Shown here: positions 24,765-34,214 of the stretch, one piece after another
How the letters are laid out: the number at the start of each line of letters is the position of its first letter
How positions within the stretch are numbered: the stretch's first letter is position 1
Assembly (NCBI RefSeq): GCF_032911225.1
Contig: NZ_CP136600.1
Span: 1,302,001 to 1,366,000, forward strand
Direction: 5' to 3'
DNA from: Thalassotalea fonticola
GTDB taxonomy: Bacteria; Pseudomonadota; Gammaproteobacteria; Enterobacterales; Alteromonadaceae
Length of the DNA: 64,000 nucleotides
Translations under genes and position numbers: made by a program
Notes under the pieces: generated by a model
Databases searched by the model: none
What the model was told of the DNA's origin: nothing
Seen by the model: the letters and a program-made list of their open reading frames with translations, nothing else

Positions 24765-26054
24765 TTAACCCGTTCTATGATCAACTGGCCAAGACAGTAT
24801 AAATTTGGCGCCGCCGAGTTCACTATTTTCAACTCTTGCGCTACCATTGTGCCAAAGCATGATCTTACTCACGATGGCTAAGCCTAAACCAAAACCGCCA
24901 GTGTCTTTACCTCGGCTTTTATCGTACCTTGAAAACGCATCAAAGATGATCTCTTTAAAATCGTCATCAATACCAGGGCCGTTATCTTCAACAACTAATG
25001 AACATTGCTGGTCATCACTCAATAATGATACTTGCAATTTCCCGTTGCCATACTTTACGGCATTGGTTAATAAGTTACTAAATGCCCTATTAATAAAATG
25101 CGCATCGTATTCAGCCATCACACAATCTTGCTCACAGGCGAAGTCTATTTCAATATCATTGCAGGCAAAACTGGCTACTTGAAAATCAACTAACAGTTTA
25201 ACATCACTGTTGGTGAAATTTATATTGGGCTGTTCACTTTCAAATGCAGCGTAGACCAATAGTTCATTAACTAATGATTCTAGTTCTTCAACGTCAGTAC
25301 TAATTTTATCGATGTACTTTTCACGTGTTTCATCGTCTTTTGCGCCACGTAATACTTGTAATGCAAATTTACTGCGTGCTAAAGGTGTTCGTAATTCATG
25401 GGATACGGCATTGGTTAACTCTTTATGGGCTTCAATTAAATTATTGATCCTTGATGCCATCATATTAAATGTATTCATCATAGGTTGAACCAGTACAGAG
25501 TCAGCTCGATCAACTTTTATTTTAAAGTCACCATAACCAAAATCTTTTGTCGATTTAGCAAGCTTGTCTAAATCTTTTGAAATTGGCCAAACCCAGAAAA
25601 AGATCACTACTCCTAGTAACAGCACACTGATCACACGTATAAGTGCTGCATCTCTTGGTCTAGTCGGAGATTGCACAGGCCCTAAAATTAAGACTTTATT
25701 TTGGTTAGCGATAGGATGAAATAAGGTAATATCGTTATCGTCGTAATAGACGGTTACTCGTTCATCTTTTACATACTCAAGATCTGGTAATAACTTTTCA
25801 ACGCTATCACCTGATACTAATTGAATGGGTAAATTATAGCGCTGGTTAGCAAACTCTACTTTCTCTTGCCATTCATCAAGCGGAAAATTTTCCAACCTGT
25901 CGTTTATTGCTATAAGGACGGTTTTATAGCCTGTATAAGATTCAACGTCTTGTTCAACATTCATGCTCCAAAATTCGTCTAATAACCAACTTAAAGCACC
26001 AAAACACGCAACAATCAAAAAATACAGGCTAAAAAAGGAGCGACCTAGATTCAT
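24765..26054 (-). CDS. rstB: Sensor histidine kinase, RstB-like
   Basis: The 429-residue kinase has two membrane helices (about residues 5-25 and 138-158) bounding a periplasmic sensor of about 110 residues. A HAMP linker, a HisKA domain with the phosphoacceptor in AVSHELRTPLAR and a HATPase domain (NLLTNAVKYG, DNGPGIDDDF, GFGLGLAIV) follow. The pair with the RstA-type regulator three bases upstream supports the RstB name. The signal in this organism is unknown. It phosphorylates its partner regulator from the inner membrane. Confidence 0.85.
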   Translation of the reverse strand: MNLGRSFFSLYFLIVACFGALSWLLDEFWSMNVEQDVESYTGYKTVLIAINDRLENFPLDEWQEKVEFANQRYNLPIQLVSGDSVEKLLPDLEYVKDERVTVYYDDNDITLFHPIANQNKVLILGPVQSPTRPRDAALIRVISVLLLGVVIFFWVWPISKDLDKLAKSTKDFGYGDFKIKVDRADSVLVQPMMNTFNMMASRINNLIEAHKELTNAVSHELRTPLARSKFALQVLRGAKDDETREKYIDKISTDVEELESLVNELLVYAAFESEQPNINFTNSDVKLLVDFQVASFACNDIEIDFACEQDCVMAEYDAHFINRAFSNLLTNAVKYGNGKLQVSLLSDDQQCSLVVEDNGPGIDDDFKEIIFDAFSRYDKSRGKDTGGFGLGLAIVSKIMLWHNGSARVENSELGGAKFILSWPVDHRTG

Positions 26055-26057
26055 TGC

Positions 26058-26774
26058 TTATTCCCAAGCATCTGGTACGAATAAGTAACCTTGTCCCCAA
26101 ATAGTTTTGATCCTAAACGGTGTTTCATTGCTATCGTGTAATTTTTTACGTAAACGAGATATACGTACATCAACACTGCGATCCATGCCATCATATTCAC
26201 GACCTACAACAGCTTTGTAGATATAATCTCGGTTTTGAACTTCACCTGCTCGCGTTGCCAGTAACCATAACAGGTCAAATTCTTGGCTGGTTAATTCAAT
26301 ATTTTCACCGGCAAGAGTAACTTGACGAGAGTTACGGTTTATATGCAAACCACCACAAGTTATTTCAGCTTTCTCACTGCCACCTTTTGGTAATTGTCCA
26401 CGTCGTAGAAGTGCATTTACACGAGCAAGCAATACACGCGGTTCAACTGGTTTAGCAACATAATCGTCGGCACCAATTTCTAAACCAAGGACTTGATCAA
26501 AGTCGGTGCTTTTTGCGGTTAACATTAAAATTGGGTTGCTAAATGAAGGGCGAAGATCACGGCATACTGTAAAGCCATCTTTACCTGGCAACATAACATC
26601 TAAAACAATTAAATCTGGTGAAAAGTTTTCTACTGTTTTAGAAACCGTATCACCTCTAAATTCTTGCTTTACATGAAATCCCTCACTCACAAGAAAATCT
26701 TTAATTAAATCAGATAACTGACGGTCATCTTCAACCAATAGTATTTTTTTCAAACTCGGTTTATTTTCTGACAT
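26058..26774 (-). CDS. rstA: OmpR-family response regulator, RstA-like
   Basis: The 238-residue regulator has a receiver domain with the acidic pair in LLVEDDRQL, the phosphoacceptor Asp in LIVLDVMLPGKDG and the Lys in YVAKPVEP. A winged-helix DNA-binding domain follows (SVDVRISRLRKKLHD). The ending GYLFVPDAWE closely parallels E. coli RstA. I start at the ATG 26774 because GGAG stands nine bases before it; an ATG five codons earlier has no ribosome binding site. It is cotranscribed with rstB. Confidence 0.88.
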   Translation of the reverse strand: MSENKPSLKKILLVEDDRQLSDLIKDFLVSEGFHVKQEFRGDTVSKTVENFSPDLIVLDVMLPGKDGFTVCRDLRPSFSNPILMLTAKSTDFDQVLGLEIGADDYVAKPVEPRVLLARVNALLRRGQLPKGGSEKAEITCGGLHINRNSRQVTLAGENIELTSQEFDLLWLLATRAGEVQNRDYIYKAVVGREYDGMDRSVDVRISRLRKKLHDSNETPFRIKTIWGQGYLFVPDAWE

Positions 26775-26789
26775 TAAATATCGCTCCAT

Positions 26790-27192
26790 TTATTAACAAC
26801 GAACTTATTCATTTTGTAATCATTTAGTAGAAAAGTTCTCTTCTCGTACATCTACTTATAGTTATAACAAAATAATTTGACAGTTAATAATGTTATTTCA
26901 CAAAGCAGGTCACATTAAATTTACATCTTAAATTCATATATAACAATAACTTAATCGTAATTTTTAACGTTTTTTTTATTTTTTTGATAACAAATCAATA
27001 CCCGTGTTTACAATCTAATTACAAAGGTAATTTTAAATGGTTAAAAAAACGTCACTACCGTGTATAAGATTTGCTCTTGGTTACATTTTAGTTAATTGAT
27101 TTATAAAGACTAAATTAAAAAGTGATTTTTTTTGTTTTTTTTCTGTATAGACTCAATTTTCAAGGTTAAAATAGCTAAAAATAACAGCTACA
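26790..27192. other. AT-rich intergenic region between rstA and the MFS gene
   Basis: About 400 very AT-rich bases separate divergent genes and must hold both promoters. Poly-T tracts occur near 26970 and 27128. I see no convincing hairpin, repeat or gene, and no clear match to the RstA box. Confidence 0.5.
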
Positions 27193-28431
27193 ATGCGTGC
27201 TATGACTGAACAACAAGCAAAAAACTCTTTATATACTCTGCTGTTAATTGTTTTATTAAGTTGTGCAGGTATTGCCTTGCCATACCCTATTTTAGCGCCT
27301 TTATTTCTAAATGAAGTCAATGGTTTCACCACTTTTGGCGGTATTGAACCAAAAATTTTGCTGGGATTTTTATTAGCAATTTACCCTCTTGGCATATTAA
27401 TAGGCAGCTCTTTCATTGGTGCAGCGTCTGATGTTTACGGCCGACGTAAAGTATTAGTTATTACCTTAATTTTTAGTACCATAGGTTATCTATTTTCCGT
27501 GTGGGCATTGCTAAGTGAAAATTATCTGTTATTTGCACTAACAAGGTTTATCACCGGCATTAGTGAAGGTAACATTGCTATTGCCAAAGCAATTGCAATT
27601 GATTTGTCACCGCCTTTAGATAAAACCAGAAATTACTCTTTGGTAAGTGCAACTACATATGCAGGCTGGCTACTGGGCCCTCTTATCGGCGGACTATTAC
27701 AGCCTTATGGCGCTTACCTTGCTTTTCTAGTTGCAGCTGTGGCTATGGTCTTTGCCATTGTTGTTGTGAACTTCTATTTAGGAGAGAGTAATCGTAGTAA
27801 AGACACTGACCAACATGCACACCTCTCCATTAGACGGATGCTTTATCAAAATAATTCATTTACCTTGTTAAAGCATAAACCAATCAGGCGCCTGTTTTAT
27901 GTATTTCTCTTTTCAACACTAGCCACTAATGCATATTATGAGTTTTACCCGTTATGGTTGGTAGAAAGCTTTAACTTTTCAGGCCCTAACATCGGCTTTA
28001 TAACCGCAATTTTAACTACAGCAATGATCCTAAGCAGTATTTACCTATTACCTATAGTTAAAGCTAAATATGGATTAGTTAAAGCGTCTAAAATATCGAT
28101 GTTTTGTTTTGCCCTAATGATGTTTTCCCACTATCTATTTACAGAAAGTAGCAGTTGGTTTGGCTATGTGTTTATTGGAATATTAATTGCAATTTATAAT
28201 GCGATGCTGCCTATTTTTGCCTCTGAACAATTTGCCGATGTTAGTCAAGGAAAATTAATGGGATTAATCACCACAACGTTCAGTTTATCTAACGTATTAA
28301 TGGCAATAATTGGCAGTATTATTTCATTATATGGCAGTGTGTATTCCATCATGTTTGGTGGTTTATTAATGTTAATAGCAATTTCGCTATTACATTTTTC
28401 TTGGGCAGATAATGCCACTAAAAAAACCTGA
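27193..28431 (+). CDS. Major facilitator superfamily transporter
   Basis: The 412-residue inner-membrane protein has 12 predicted helices. Loop 2-3 carries the MFS motif GAASDVYGRRKVL, and GPLIGGLL resembles the antiporter motif of helix 5. It resembles the TetA-like drug:H+ antiporter group, but the substrate cannot be read from sequence. A second in-frame ATG lies three codons downstream; neither has a strong ribosome binding site. It is a single gene divergent from rstA, so control by RstA is possible but unproven. Confidence 0.85.
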   Translation: MRAMTEQQAKNSLYTLLLIVLLSCAGIALPYPILAPLFLNEVNGFTTFGGIEPKILLGFLLAIYPLGILIGSSFIGAASDVYGRRKVLVITLIFSTIGYLFSVWALLSENYLLFALTRFITGISEGNIAIAKAIAIDLSPPLDKTRNYSLVSATTYAGWLLGPLIGGLLQPYGAYLAFLVAAVAMVFAIVVVNFYLGESNRSKDTDQHAHLSIRRMLYQNNSFTLLKHKPIRRLFYVFLFSTLATNAYYEFYPLWLVESFNFSGPNIGFITAILTTAMILSSIYLLPIVKAKYGLVKASKISMFCFALMMFSHYLFTESSSWFGYVFIGILIAIYNAMLPIFASEQFADVSQGKLMGLITTTFSLSNVLMAIIGSIISLYGSVYSIMFGGLLMLIAISLLHFSWADNATKKT

Positions 28432-28516
28432 TGTAAAAATCGGCGAACAACAACGTACAAGCCTGAGCTAAGTTCTGTTAGCATAGGCAGATTATTAAAT
28501 AATAAAGACTATTAAA

Positions 28517-29323
28517 ATGAAAGTTATCTCGTTTAACATAAACGGCCTGCGCGCTCGTTTACACCAATTACAAGCAATAATCGATAAGCATCAACCTGAC
28601 GTTATTGGCCTGCAAGAAATCAAAGTTCATGACGAAGCATTTCCTTTAGCTGACGTAGAAGCTATGGGCTATCACGTGTATTTTCATGGTCAAAAAGCCC
28701 ATTATGGCGTTGCCATGCTTTGTAAGAAAGAGCCTATTTCAGTGCAAAAAGGTTTCCCAAGTGATAATGATGATATGCAAAAGCGTATGATCATGGTGAA
28801 GACTACAAATGACAAGGGTGAAGAAGTAACAGTTTTAAACGGTTATTTTCCGCAAGGCGATAATATTTCTCATGAAACTAAATACCCTTATAAACGTCAG
28901 TTTTATAAAGACTTAATGAGTTATTTAGATAAGCATCACTCCCCTGAAGAAAACATTATAGTAATGGGCGATATTAACATATCTCCTATTGATTTAGATA
29001 TTGGTATTGGCGCCCCCAATCAAAAGCGTTGGCTAAAAACTGGTAAATGTAGTTTTCAACCAGAAGAACGTGAATGGTTAGCAACTCTATTAAATTGGGG
29101 CTTTAAAGATACCTTTAGAGAGCTATATCCAGACACAAAAGAGAAATACTCTTGGTTTGATTATCGCTCTCGTGGGTTTGATGATAATCGTGGTCTGCGC
29201 ATTGATGTAGTTTTGGCTACTCATGATCTTGCCGCTACTTGCATTGAATCTGATATCGATTATGAGCTGCGCGGTATTGAAAAGCCGTCTGATCATGCGC
29301 CAATTTGGTCAACATTCAAATAA
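28517..29323 (+). CDS. xthA: Exodeoxyribonuclease III
   Basis: The 268-residue endonuclease/exonuclease/phosphatase-fold enzyme has the catalytic motifs [41 protein letters not shown] and PSDHAPIW. It incises DNA at abasic sites and removes 3' blocking groups in base-excision repair. Length equals that of E. coli XthA (268). The rlmA start lies five bases after its stop, so the two form a small operon. Confidence 0.95.
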   Translation: MKVISFNINGLRARLHQLQAIIDKHQPDVIGLQEIKVHDEAFPLADVEAMGYHVYFHGQKAHYGVAMLCKKEPISVQKGFPSDNDDMQKRMIMVKTTNDKGEEVTVLNGYFPQGDNISHETKYPYKRQFYKDLMSYLDKHHSPEENIIVMGDINISPIDLDIGIGAPNQKRWLKTGKCSFQPEEREWLATLLNWGFKDTFRELYPDTKEKYSWFDYRSRGFDDNRGLRIDVVLATHDLAATCIESDIDYELRGIEKPSDHAPIWSTFK

Positions 29324-29328
29324 ATATC

Positions 29329-30138
29329 ATGACGAATAATAGCCAGTACCGTTGTCCTATTTGCCAGCAAGCATTAACTCTTGATAACAAGAGTTTTCGC
29401 TGCGCGAATAATCACAGCTTTGATCAAGCTAAAGAAGGTTATGTAAACTTATTACCTGTACAGCACAAGCATTCTAAAGATCCCGGTGATAACAAAGAAA
29501 TGGTAACAGCGCGTCGGACCTTTCTCGAATCAGGATATTATCAGCCATTACGAGACCGTTTAATTGAACTGAAAAATCAATATATTGCTACGGGTAATAT
29601 ATTAGATGCAGGCTGCGGTGAAGGTTATTATACCAATGCTCACAAAACTGATAAACATCAGGTCTATGGTGTAGATATTGCGAAAAACGCAGTTAAAATT
29701 GCCGCTAAAAAATACCAACAATGTAATTTCAGTGTCGGTTCTATAGCCCAACTGCCTTTTGTTGATGGATTTTTTGACTGGCTGTTTTCAATTTACGCGC
29801 CGATAAAAACGGAAGAATTTAGTCGATTACTCCAAAATGAAGGCTACTTGCTTACAGTTACACCAGGTGCAAAGCATTTGTGGGAATTAAAGCAAATGAT
29901 TTATCAAACACCGAAATATCATAATATTGAAAAACAACAGCTTGATGGCTTTGAACTTCTCAAGGAAGAAAACCTTAATTATGAAATGAATTTTGAGCAT
30001 GGTGAGCAAGCGTTAACATTACTGGCAATGACGCCTTTCGCCTTTAAAACGTCAGAGCAATTAACGAATGCACTCAAGCAGGCAAATGACTTTAAATGTC
30101 AGGTTGATTTTATGGTGAGGATTTATAAAAAGGCATAA
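29329..30138 (+). CDS. rlmA: 23S rRNA (guanine-N1)-methyltransferase
   Basis: The 269-residue protein begins with the RlmA-type zinc-binding segment (CPICQQAL, CANNHSF) followed by AKEGYVNLLPVQ, then a Rossmann SAM-binding domain (ILDAGCGEGYYT, VYGVDIAKNAVK). This arrangement identifies RlmA(I)-type enzymes that methylate G745 in domain II of 23S rRNA. The ATG at 29329 is chosen because it puts the start two residues before the conserved region and avoids overlap with xthA. Confidence 0.9.
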   Translation: MTNNSQYRCPICQQALTLDNKSFRCANNHSFDQAKEGYVNLLPVQHKHSKDPGDNKEMVTARRTFLESGYYQPLRDRLIELKNQYIATGNILDAGCGEGYYTNAHKTDKHQVYGVDIAKNAVKIAAKKYQQCNFSVGSIAQLPFVDGFFDWLFSIYAPIKTEEFSRLLQNEGYLLTVTPGAKHLWELKQMIYQTPKYHNIEKQQLDGFELLKEENLNYEMNFEHGEQALTLLAMTPFAFKTSEQLTNALKQANDFKCQVDFMVRIYKKA

Positions 30139-30142
30139 AGTT

Positions 30143-30351
30143 CCTGAAACAAGTTCAGGAAGTAGAAGTAGTTGGTTCAGGAAGTTGTAATTTATTTTGG
30201 GCGTTGTAGTTGTTTTTACAACTCCACCCCTGAATTTATTTCTGGGTTAACTCTAACGCCATTCCCTGAATTTATTTCTGGGTTAACTCTAACGCCATTC
30301 CCTGAATTTATTTCTGGGTCTATGCTGAGTAGATACTGAAGCAAGTTCAGT
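30143..30351. repeat. Repeat cluster: 17-base palindromes and a 36-bp tandem array
   Basis: CCTGAAACAAGTTCAGG (30143-30159) and ACTGAAGCAAGTTCAGT (30335-30351) are members of the dispersed palindrome family. Between them, 30228-30319 is a direct array of a 36-base unit beginning CCCTGAATTTATTTCTGGG, present about 2.6 times without differences. The cluster fills most of the space between rlmA and yfbV, and no gene is seen in it. Confidence 0.85.
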
Positions 30352-30435
30352 AAATGGTTAATGGTTAATTGTTCAGCCAGTGTTTACTAGTTTGAAATTA
30401 ACTTGTTTTCTGTAAGTAGATGAGGCTGCCCGTGG

Positions 30436-30855
30436 TTATTTTTGCGAATAGCTAATATTTAATAATTTGGCTAAATCTAGAAAGCTAGGGTTATTAACTA
30501 CAAGCTCACTTTCATTATTCTGAGCTTTAAGCCTTTCCACGCCGCTTTTATACCAATTTGCCAAAGATAGAGGCAGTTTCTCTTTTGATTTCTTATTCAT
30601 TAAAAACAATGCTTGCACCGGCAAAGAGCCGATAAATAACGAGTATACGATTGATTGTTTCAACTGTTCAATGCCGATAAACAATATTGGCATTAAAAAA
30701 GCTAACAGCGCCAATGCCGCACCGTGTTTAAGTACGAAACGACTGACTAATACCGCTCTGTATTCAGAAAAATATTGAATGAGTTCTGGGCGTTGTGGCC
30801 AAAGGTTTACGTATAGACGCCCTTGTCTCACTTGCTCTAATAAGGTTTGCTGCAT
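30436..30855 (-). CDS. yfbV: UPF0208 membrane protein YfbV
   Basis: This 139-residue protein has two membrane helices (about residues 40-60 and 66-86) and the DUF412 pattern. RQGRLYVNLWPQRPEL at the N terminus parallels RRGQHYSKTWPLEKRL of E. coli YfbV, and GSLPVQALFLM parallels LSLPMQGLWWL. E. coli YfbV has been linked to Ter macrodomain organisation, but its mechanism is unclear. In enterics the gene neighbours ackA-pta; here it is about 8 kb away. Confidence 0.88.
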   Translation of the reverse strand: MQQTLLEQVRQGRLYVNLWPQRPELIQYFSEYRAVLVSRFVLKHGAALALLAFLMPILFIGIEQLKQSIVYSLFIGSLPVQALFLMNKKSKEKLPLSLANWYKSGVERLKAQNNESELVVNNPSFLDLAKLLNISYSQK

Positions 30856-31404
30856 GATTTCTATTCTATAAGAGTAACACTATAAAGATAACACATATCT
30901 GAATAATAATTTGAAAATATATACATTGAAAACGTTACAAAATTTATCTAATAATTTTTATTGAGAGAAAATCAGCTAGTTATAGTCGCTAAAAAGATCA
31001 TTTTATCACTCTATTCTGAGATAATTAATAAGAGTTAATATACATTAATAGCCTTTAAATGAGTATTTCATTACTAACAGCAAATATAACAAGCTGTACA
31101 AATAACAACCAACATCAAGCAAAGGTTACTTTTCGAACAGGTTTATTTTATTCAATAAATACATGGCGTTACAACTATAGTAAAAGCTTATACACACAAT
31201 TACCCACACCTTCTGTGGATAATCATTTATAGGTTATTAAATAAAGTTTGTCTATATTCATCATTTAAGCGTTAATTATTGCTAGTTATGCAATAAATAT
31301 TAAGATATAGCTAAATTTTATTGATTATCACTTTACTTTTTATACCAATAGTAAGTCCGCTGCGGTATAGTAAAGTCAATCTATAAAGCACCAATGAAAC
31401 GTTA
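30856..31404. other. Long AT-rich intergenic region
   Basis: This 549-base gap contains the DnaA-box cluster (annotated separately at 31188-31222). Near 31340-31366 is a TATACCAATAGTAAGTC motif ending GCGGTAT, reminiscent of the ATACCAA repeat ends. I see no open reading frame of credible composition and no terminator with a T run. Confidence 0.6.
31188..31222. promoter_or_regulatory. Cluster of three DnaA-box-like sites
   Basis: TTATACACA (31188-31196, plus strand) and TGTGGATAA (31214-31222, the complement of the consensus TTATCCACA) are full-quality DnaA boxes in opposite orientation. TTACCCACA (31200-31208) has one mismatch. All three lie within 35 bases of a long intergenic region. Role unknown; see the corresponding finding. 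Confidence 0.65.
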
Positions 31405-31791
31405 ATGACCAAGCAAACTCTGCAAATATTAGATGAGTTATTTACCATTCACAGCTTCACTCCCGAAAGTGAGGTACCAAGCAATGTCTTTTCTGCGAAA
31501 GTGTATTTTATTAGTAAAACTTATGACGAACTATCAATTGTTGTACCTGAAAATATTCATTTGGACAGTCTAGAAAGCGAATCAAACTGGCGCGCGCTGG
31601 AAGTATTGGGTCCTTTGGGGTTTTCATTAACAGGAATTTTATCAAATATTGCCGGCGTATTAGCTGAAAAAGAAATTAGTATTTTTGCCATATCTACTTT
31701 TGATACTGATTACATCTTGGTAAAACAAGAAAGACTAAAAAAAGCAGTAAATTCTTTAAGAGCAAATGATTACCTTATAATTAATGATTAG
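31405..31791 (+). CDS. ACT-domain protein
   Basis: The 128-residue cytoplasmic protein has a C-terminal ACT domain: WRALEVLGPLGFSLTGILSNIAGVLAEKEISIFAISTFDTDYILV. It belongs to the small stand-alone group related to the regulatory domain of aspartate kinase. ACT domains bind amino acids; the ligand and partner are not evident. The next genes, yffB and dapE, are on the same strand 45 bases on. This suggests a possible link to lysine or diaminopimelate metabolism, but only by position. Confidence 0.82.
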   Translation: MTKQTLQILDELFTIHSFTPESEVPSNVFSAKVYFISKTYDELSIVVPENIHLDSLESESNWRALEVLGPLGFSLTGILSNIAGVLAEKEISIFAISTFDTDYILVKQERLKKAVNSLRANDYLIIND

Positions 31792-31836
31792 CCAATTTAA
31801 TACTGAAATTTAGAACAAATAATTAAGAGAACAATA

Positions 31837-32187
31837 ATGACAATTCTTTATGGTATCCATAATTGCGATACGGTTAAAAAAGCCAAATCATGGTTAGATA
31901 AAAACAATATAAGCTATCAATTTCATGACTTAAGAAAAGATGGCTTAGATGAAACATTGTTAGACAGCATTGCTGCTAAATCGACTTGGGATTTATTAAT
32001 CAACAAACGCAGCACAACTTTTCGTAGTTTAAGTGATGAAGTAAAGAATAATTTAACCGCTGATATAGCTAAGAAAACGGTTTTAGAACAACCGACCTTA
32101 CTAAAACGACCGCTCTTAGAAATTAATGCCCAATTGCATTTAGGCTTTAAACCAGCTCAATATGAAGAGATTTTTATCAATGACTAA
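31837..32187 (+). CDS. yffB: ArsC/Spx-family protein YffB
   Basis: The 116-residue thioredoxin-fold protein starts [19 protein letters not shown] with a single active-site cysteine (Cys10) and continues [11 protein letters not shown] and LLKRPLLE, typical of the ArsC-like YffB group. These proteins are not proven arsenate reductases. Its 3' end overlaps the dapE start by eight bases, the same gene order as in E. coli, so it is cotranscribed with dapE. Confidence 0.9.
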   Translation: MTILYGIHNCDTVKKAKSWLDKNNISYQFHDLRKDGLDETLLDSIAAKSTWDLLINKRSTTFRSLSDEVKNNLTADIAKKTVLEQPTLLKRPLLEINAQLHLGFKPAQYEEIFIND

Positions 32188-33319
32188 TACATCAGCAGTG
32201 ATCGAATTAACTAAAGATTTAATTTCAAGAAAATCAGTAACGCCTTTAGATGAAGGTTGTCAGGAATTAATGGCCAAAAGGCTAACTGCTGCTGGTTTTA
32301 ACAATGAATCTATGGTGTTTGAAGATACCACCAACATGTGGGCAAGACGCGGTACTGAGCACCCGGTGTTTTGTTTTGCCGGTCATACCGATGTTGTACC
32401 AGCGGGACCGGATTCAAAATGGCACACCCCTGCTTTTGAGCCAACAATAAAAGATGGTTGGTTATATGGTCGTGGCGCTGCCGATATGAAAGGCTCTCTT
32501 GCAGCAATGATCGTTGCCACTGAACGTTTTGTAAAAGATTACCCGGATCATAAAGGCTCTATTGCTTATTTAATAACATCTGATGAAGAAGGCCCATTTA
32601 TTAATGGTACAACTCGAGTCATTGATACTTTAGAAGCGCGTAATGAAAAAATTGATTGGTGTATTGTTGGTGAACCATCTAGTACAGACAAAGCCGGTGA
32701 TATAGTTAAAAATGGCCGTAGGGGCTCAATTACTGGTGACTTAATTGTTCATGGTATTCAAGGCCATGTCGCCTACCCGCATTTAGTTAAAAATCCTATT
32801 CACCTGGCAACGCCTGCTTTAACCGAGTTAAGCACTGAGCATTGGGACGATGGTAATCAATATTTTCCACCAACGAGTTTTCAATTATCCAATGTAAACT
32901 CAGGTACCGGCGCAACCAATGTAGTACCGGGTGAGTTACATGCTATTTTTAACTTACGTTACAGCACTGAAATTAATGATGATATTATTATTAAGCGAGT
33001 AACCGATATTTTAGATAAGCACCAGCTCAACTATGAAATAAAATGGACCTTTAATGGCAAACCGTTCATAACAGGTGAAGGTAAGTTGTTATCTGCTGTG
33101 GTTGATTCTATTAAAGAAGCCAATGGCGTAGACTGTACGCCATCTACCGCTGGTGGCACATCAGATGGCCGTTTTATTGCCCCAACAGGTGCACAAGTAG
33201 TTGAACTTGGACCTACTAATGCAACCATTCACAAAGTGAATGAAAGTGTAAATTGTCAGGACTTAGAAGACTTAGTCGAAATGTACTACTTGATCATGAA
33301 GAAATTATTAACTGATTAG
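32180..33319 (+). CDS. dapE: Succinyl-diaminopimelate desuccinylase
   Basis: The 379-residue M20-family metalloenzyme has zinc-ligand motifs [28 protein letters not shown] with the catalytic Glu pair, and a terminal His in NATIHKVNE. It hydrolyses N-succinyl-LL-diaminopimelate in lysine and peptidoglycan precursor synthesis. The ATG at 32180 aligns with the known length (E. coli 375) and is preceded by GAAGAG; an ATG six codons earlier is less likely. Confidence 0.96.
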   Translation: MTNTSAVIELTKDLISRKSVTPLDEGCQELMAKRLTAAGFNNESMVFEDTTNMWARRGTEHPVFCFAGHTDVVPAGPDSKWHTPAFEPTIKDGWLYGRGAADMKGSLAAMIVATERFVKDYPDHKGSIAYLITSDEEGPFINGTTRVIDTLEARNEKIDWCIVGEPSSTDKAGDIVKNGRRGSITGDLIVHGIQGHVAYPHLVKNPIHLATPALTELSTEHWDDGNQYFPPTSFQLSNVNSGTGATNVVPGELHAIFNLRYSTEINDDIIIKRVTDILDKHQLNYEIKWTFNGKPFITGEGKLLSAVVDSIKEANGVDCTPSTAGGTSDGRFIAPTGAQVVELGPTNATIHKVNESVNCQDLEDLVEMYYLIMKKLLTD

Positions 33320-33334
33320 GGCATTATTTAACCT

Positions 33335-34015
33335 ATGCAAGTAACGATATCCAATGCCAGCGTGACAGGCTGTACCGATGAACATATACACTACTTTAAT
33401 GATAAGTTAGGTGTACATCAGGCAATGGTTATCGCATTTTTAAAGCTGCAACAAGCGGCTTTAAAAAGTGGCTTGAATCTACAAATTGCTAGCGGTTATC
33501 GTTCATTTAGCCAGCAACTTGCTATATTTAATGGCAAGTTATCTGGTCAACGTAATGTTTTAGATATTCACAATCAAGTGTTAGACCTTTCGCGCTTAAC
33601 CAAGATTGAACAAATAACCAGTATTTTACTATTTTCAGCATTGCCTGGGGCCAGTCGTCACCATTGGGGTACAGATATTGATGTATACGACCCAAATCTT
33701 CTCAATGATAAACCACTGCAGTTGGAGCCATGGGAATATGAAAAGTCTGGACCACAAGCAAAGTTAAGCAAGTGGCTGGATGAAAATATGCAGGATTTCG
33801 GCTTTTATCGGCCCTATGATTTATACCGCGGTGGGGTTGCTGCTGAGCCTTGGCATATTTCGTATCAACCATTAGCGAGTTTATTCGCCGAACAACTAAC
33901 ACTCGATTTACTTAAAAAATGTTTAAATGAAAGTGAAATATTGAATAAATCTGATGTTTTAGCAATGTTAGACATTATCTATAAACGATACATTACCAAT
34001 GTAGGAACACCTTAA
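33335..34015 (+). CDS. M15 family (VanY-like) D,D-carboxypeptidase homologue
   Basis: The 226-residue protein carries the LAS metallopeptidase set: ASGYRSFSQQ, SRHHWGTDIDVYD (His and Asp zinc ligands) and AEPWHISY (catalytic Glu, third zinc ligand His). VanY-type enzymes remove the terminal D-alanine of peptidoglycan peptides. No signal peptide or anchor is visible at the N terminus. It either acts on cytoplasmic precursors or recycling products, or the export route is not apparent. It follows dapE by 15 bases and precedes the DUF2897 gene by one base, forming a cell-wall-related operon. Confidence 0.87.
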   Translation: MQVTISNASVTGCTDEHIHYFNDKLGVHQAMVIAFLKLQQAALKSGLNLQIASGYRSFSQQLAIFNGKLSGQRNVLDIHNQVLDLSRLTKIEQITSILLFSALPGASRHHWGTDIDVYDPNLLNDKPLQLEPWEYEKSGPQAKLSKWLDENMQDFGFYRPYDLYRGGVAAEPWHISYQPLASLFAEQLTLDLLKKCLNESEILNKSDVLAMLDIIYKRYITNVGTP

Positions 34016-34016
34016 T

Positions 34017-34214
34017 ATGGACTCTTGGATTATCATCGCCATTATAGTAGCGGTTATTGCCACAATTATTGGTAATTTATCAATGCTACAAAAAAGTGCT
34101 AAACCTATTCGTAAAAAAAGTCTAAACGACTTGCAAGAAACACTTCCTAGAGCGGGCGAACGCAGAGAAGAGGACATTAAGCAACAGCGTGAAAAACGCA
34201 GAAATAATCGTTAA
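34017..34214 (+). CDS. DUF2897 family small membrane protein
   Basis: This 65-residue protein has one N-terminal membrane helix (residues 4-25, SWIIIAIIVAVIATIIGNL) and a highly charged tail ending KQQREKRRNNR. It matches the DUF2897 layout of gammaproteobacterial small proteins with unknown function. The start lies one base after the stop of the VanY-like gene, so translation is probably coupled. Confidence 0.75.
   Translation: MDSWIIIAIIVAVIATIIGNLSMLQKSAKPIRKKSLNDLQETLPRAGERREEDIKQQREKRRNNR

Noticed and set aside
24805..25182. 125-codon frame opposite rstB
   Set aside because: Antisense shadow of the kinase ATPase domain.
26790..27192. RstA-box candidates (TTACATTTTAGTTA and similar)
   Set aside because: They match the published consensus poorly and the region is so AT-rich that chance matches are expected.
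30228..30319. Possible CRISPR array (regular 36-bp spacing)
   Set aside because: The whole unit is repeated with no unique spacers and no cas genes are present.
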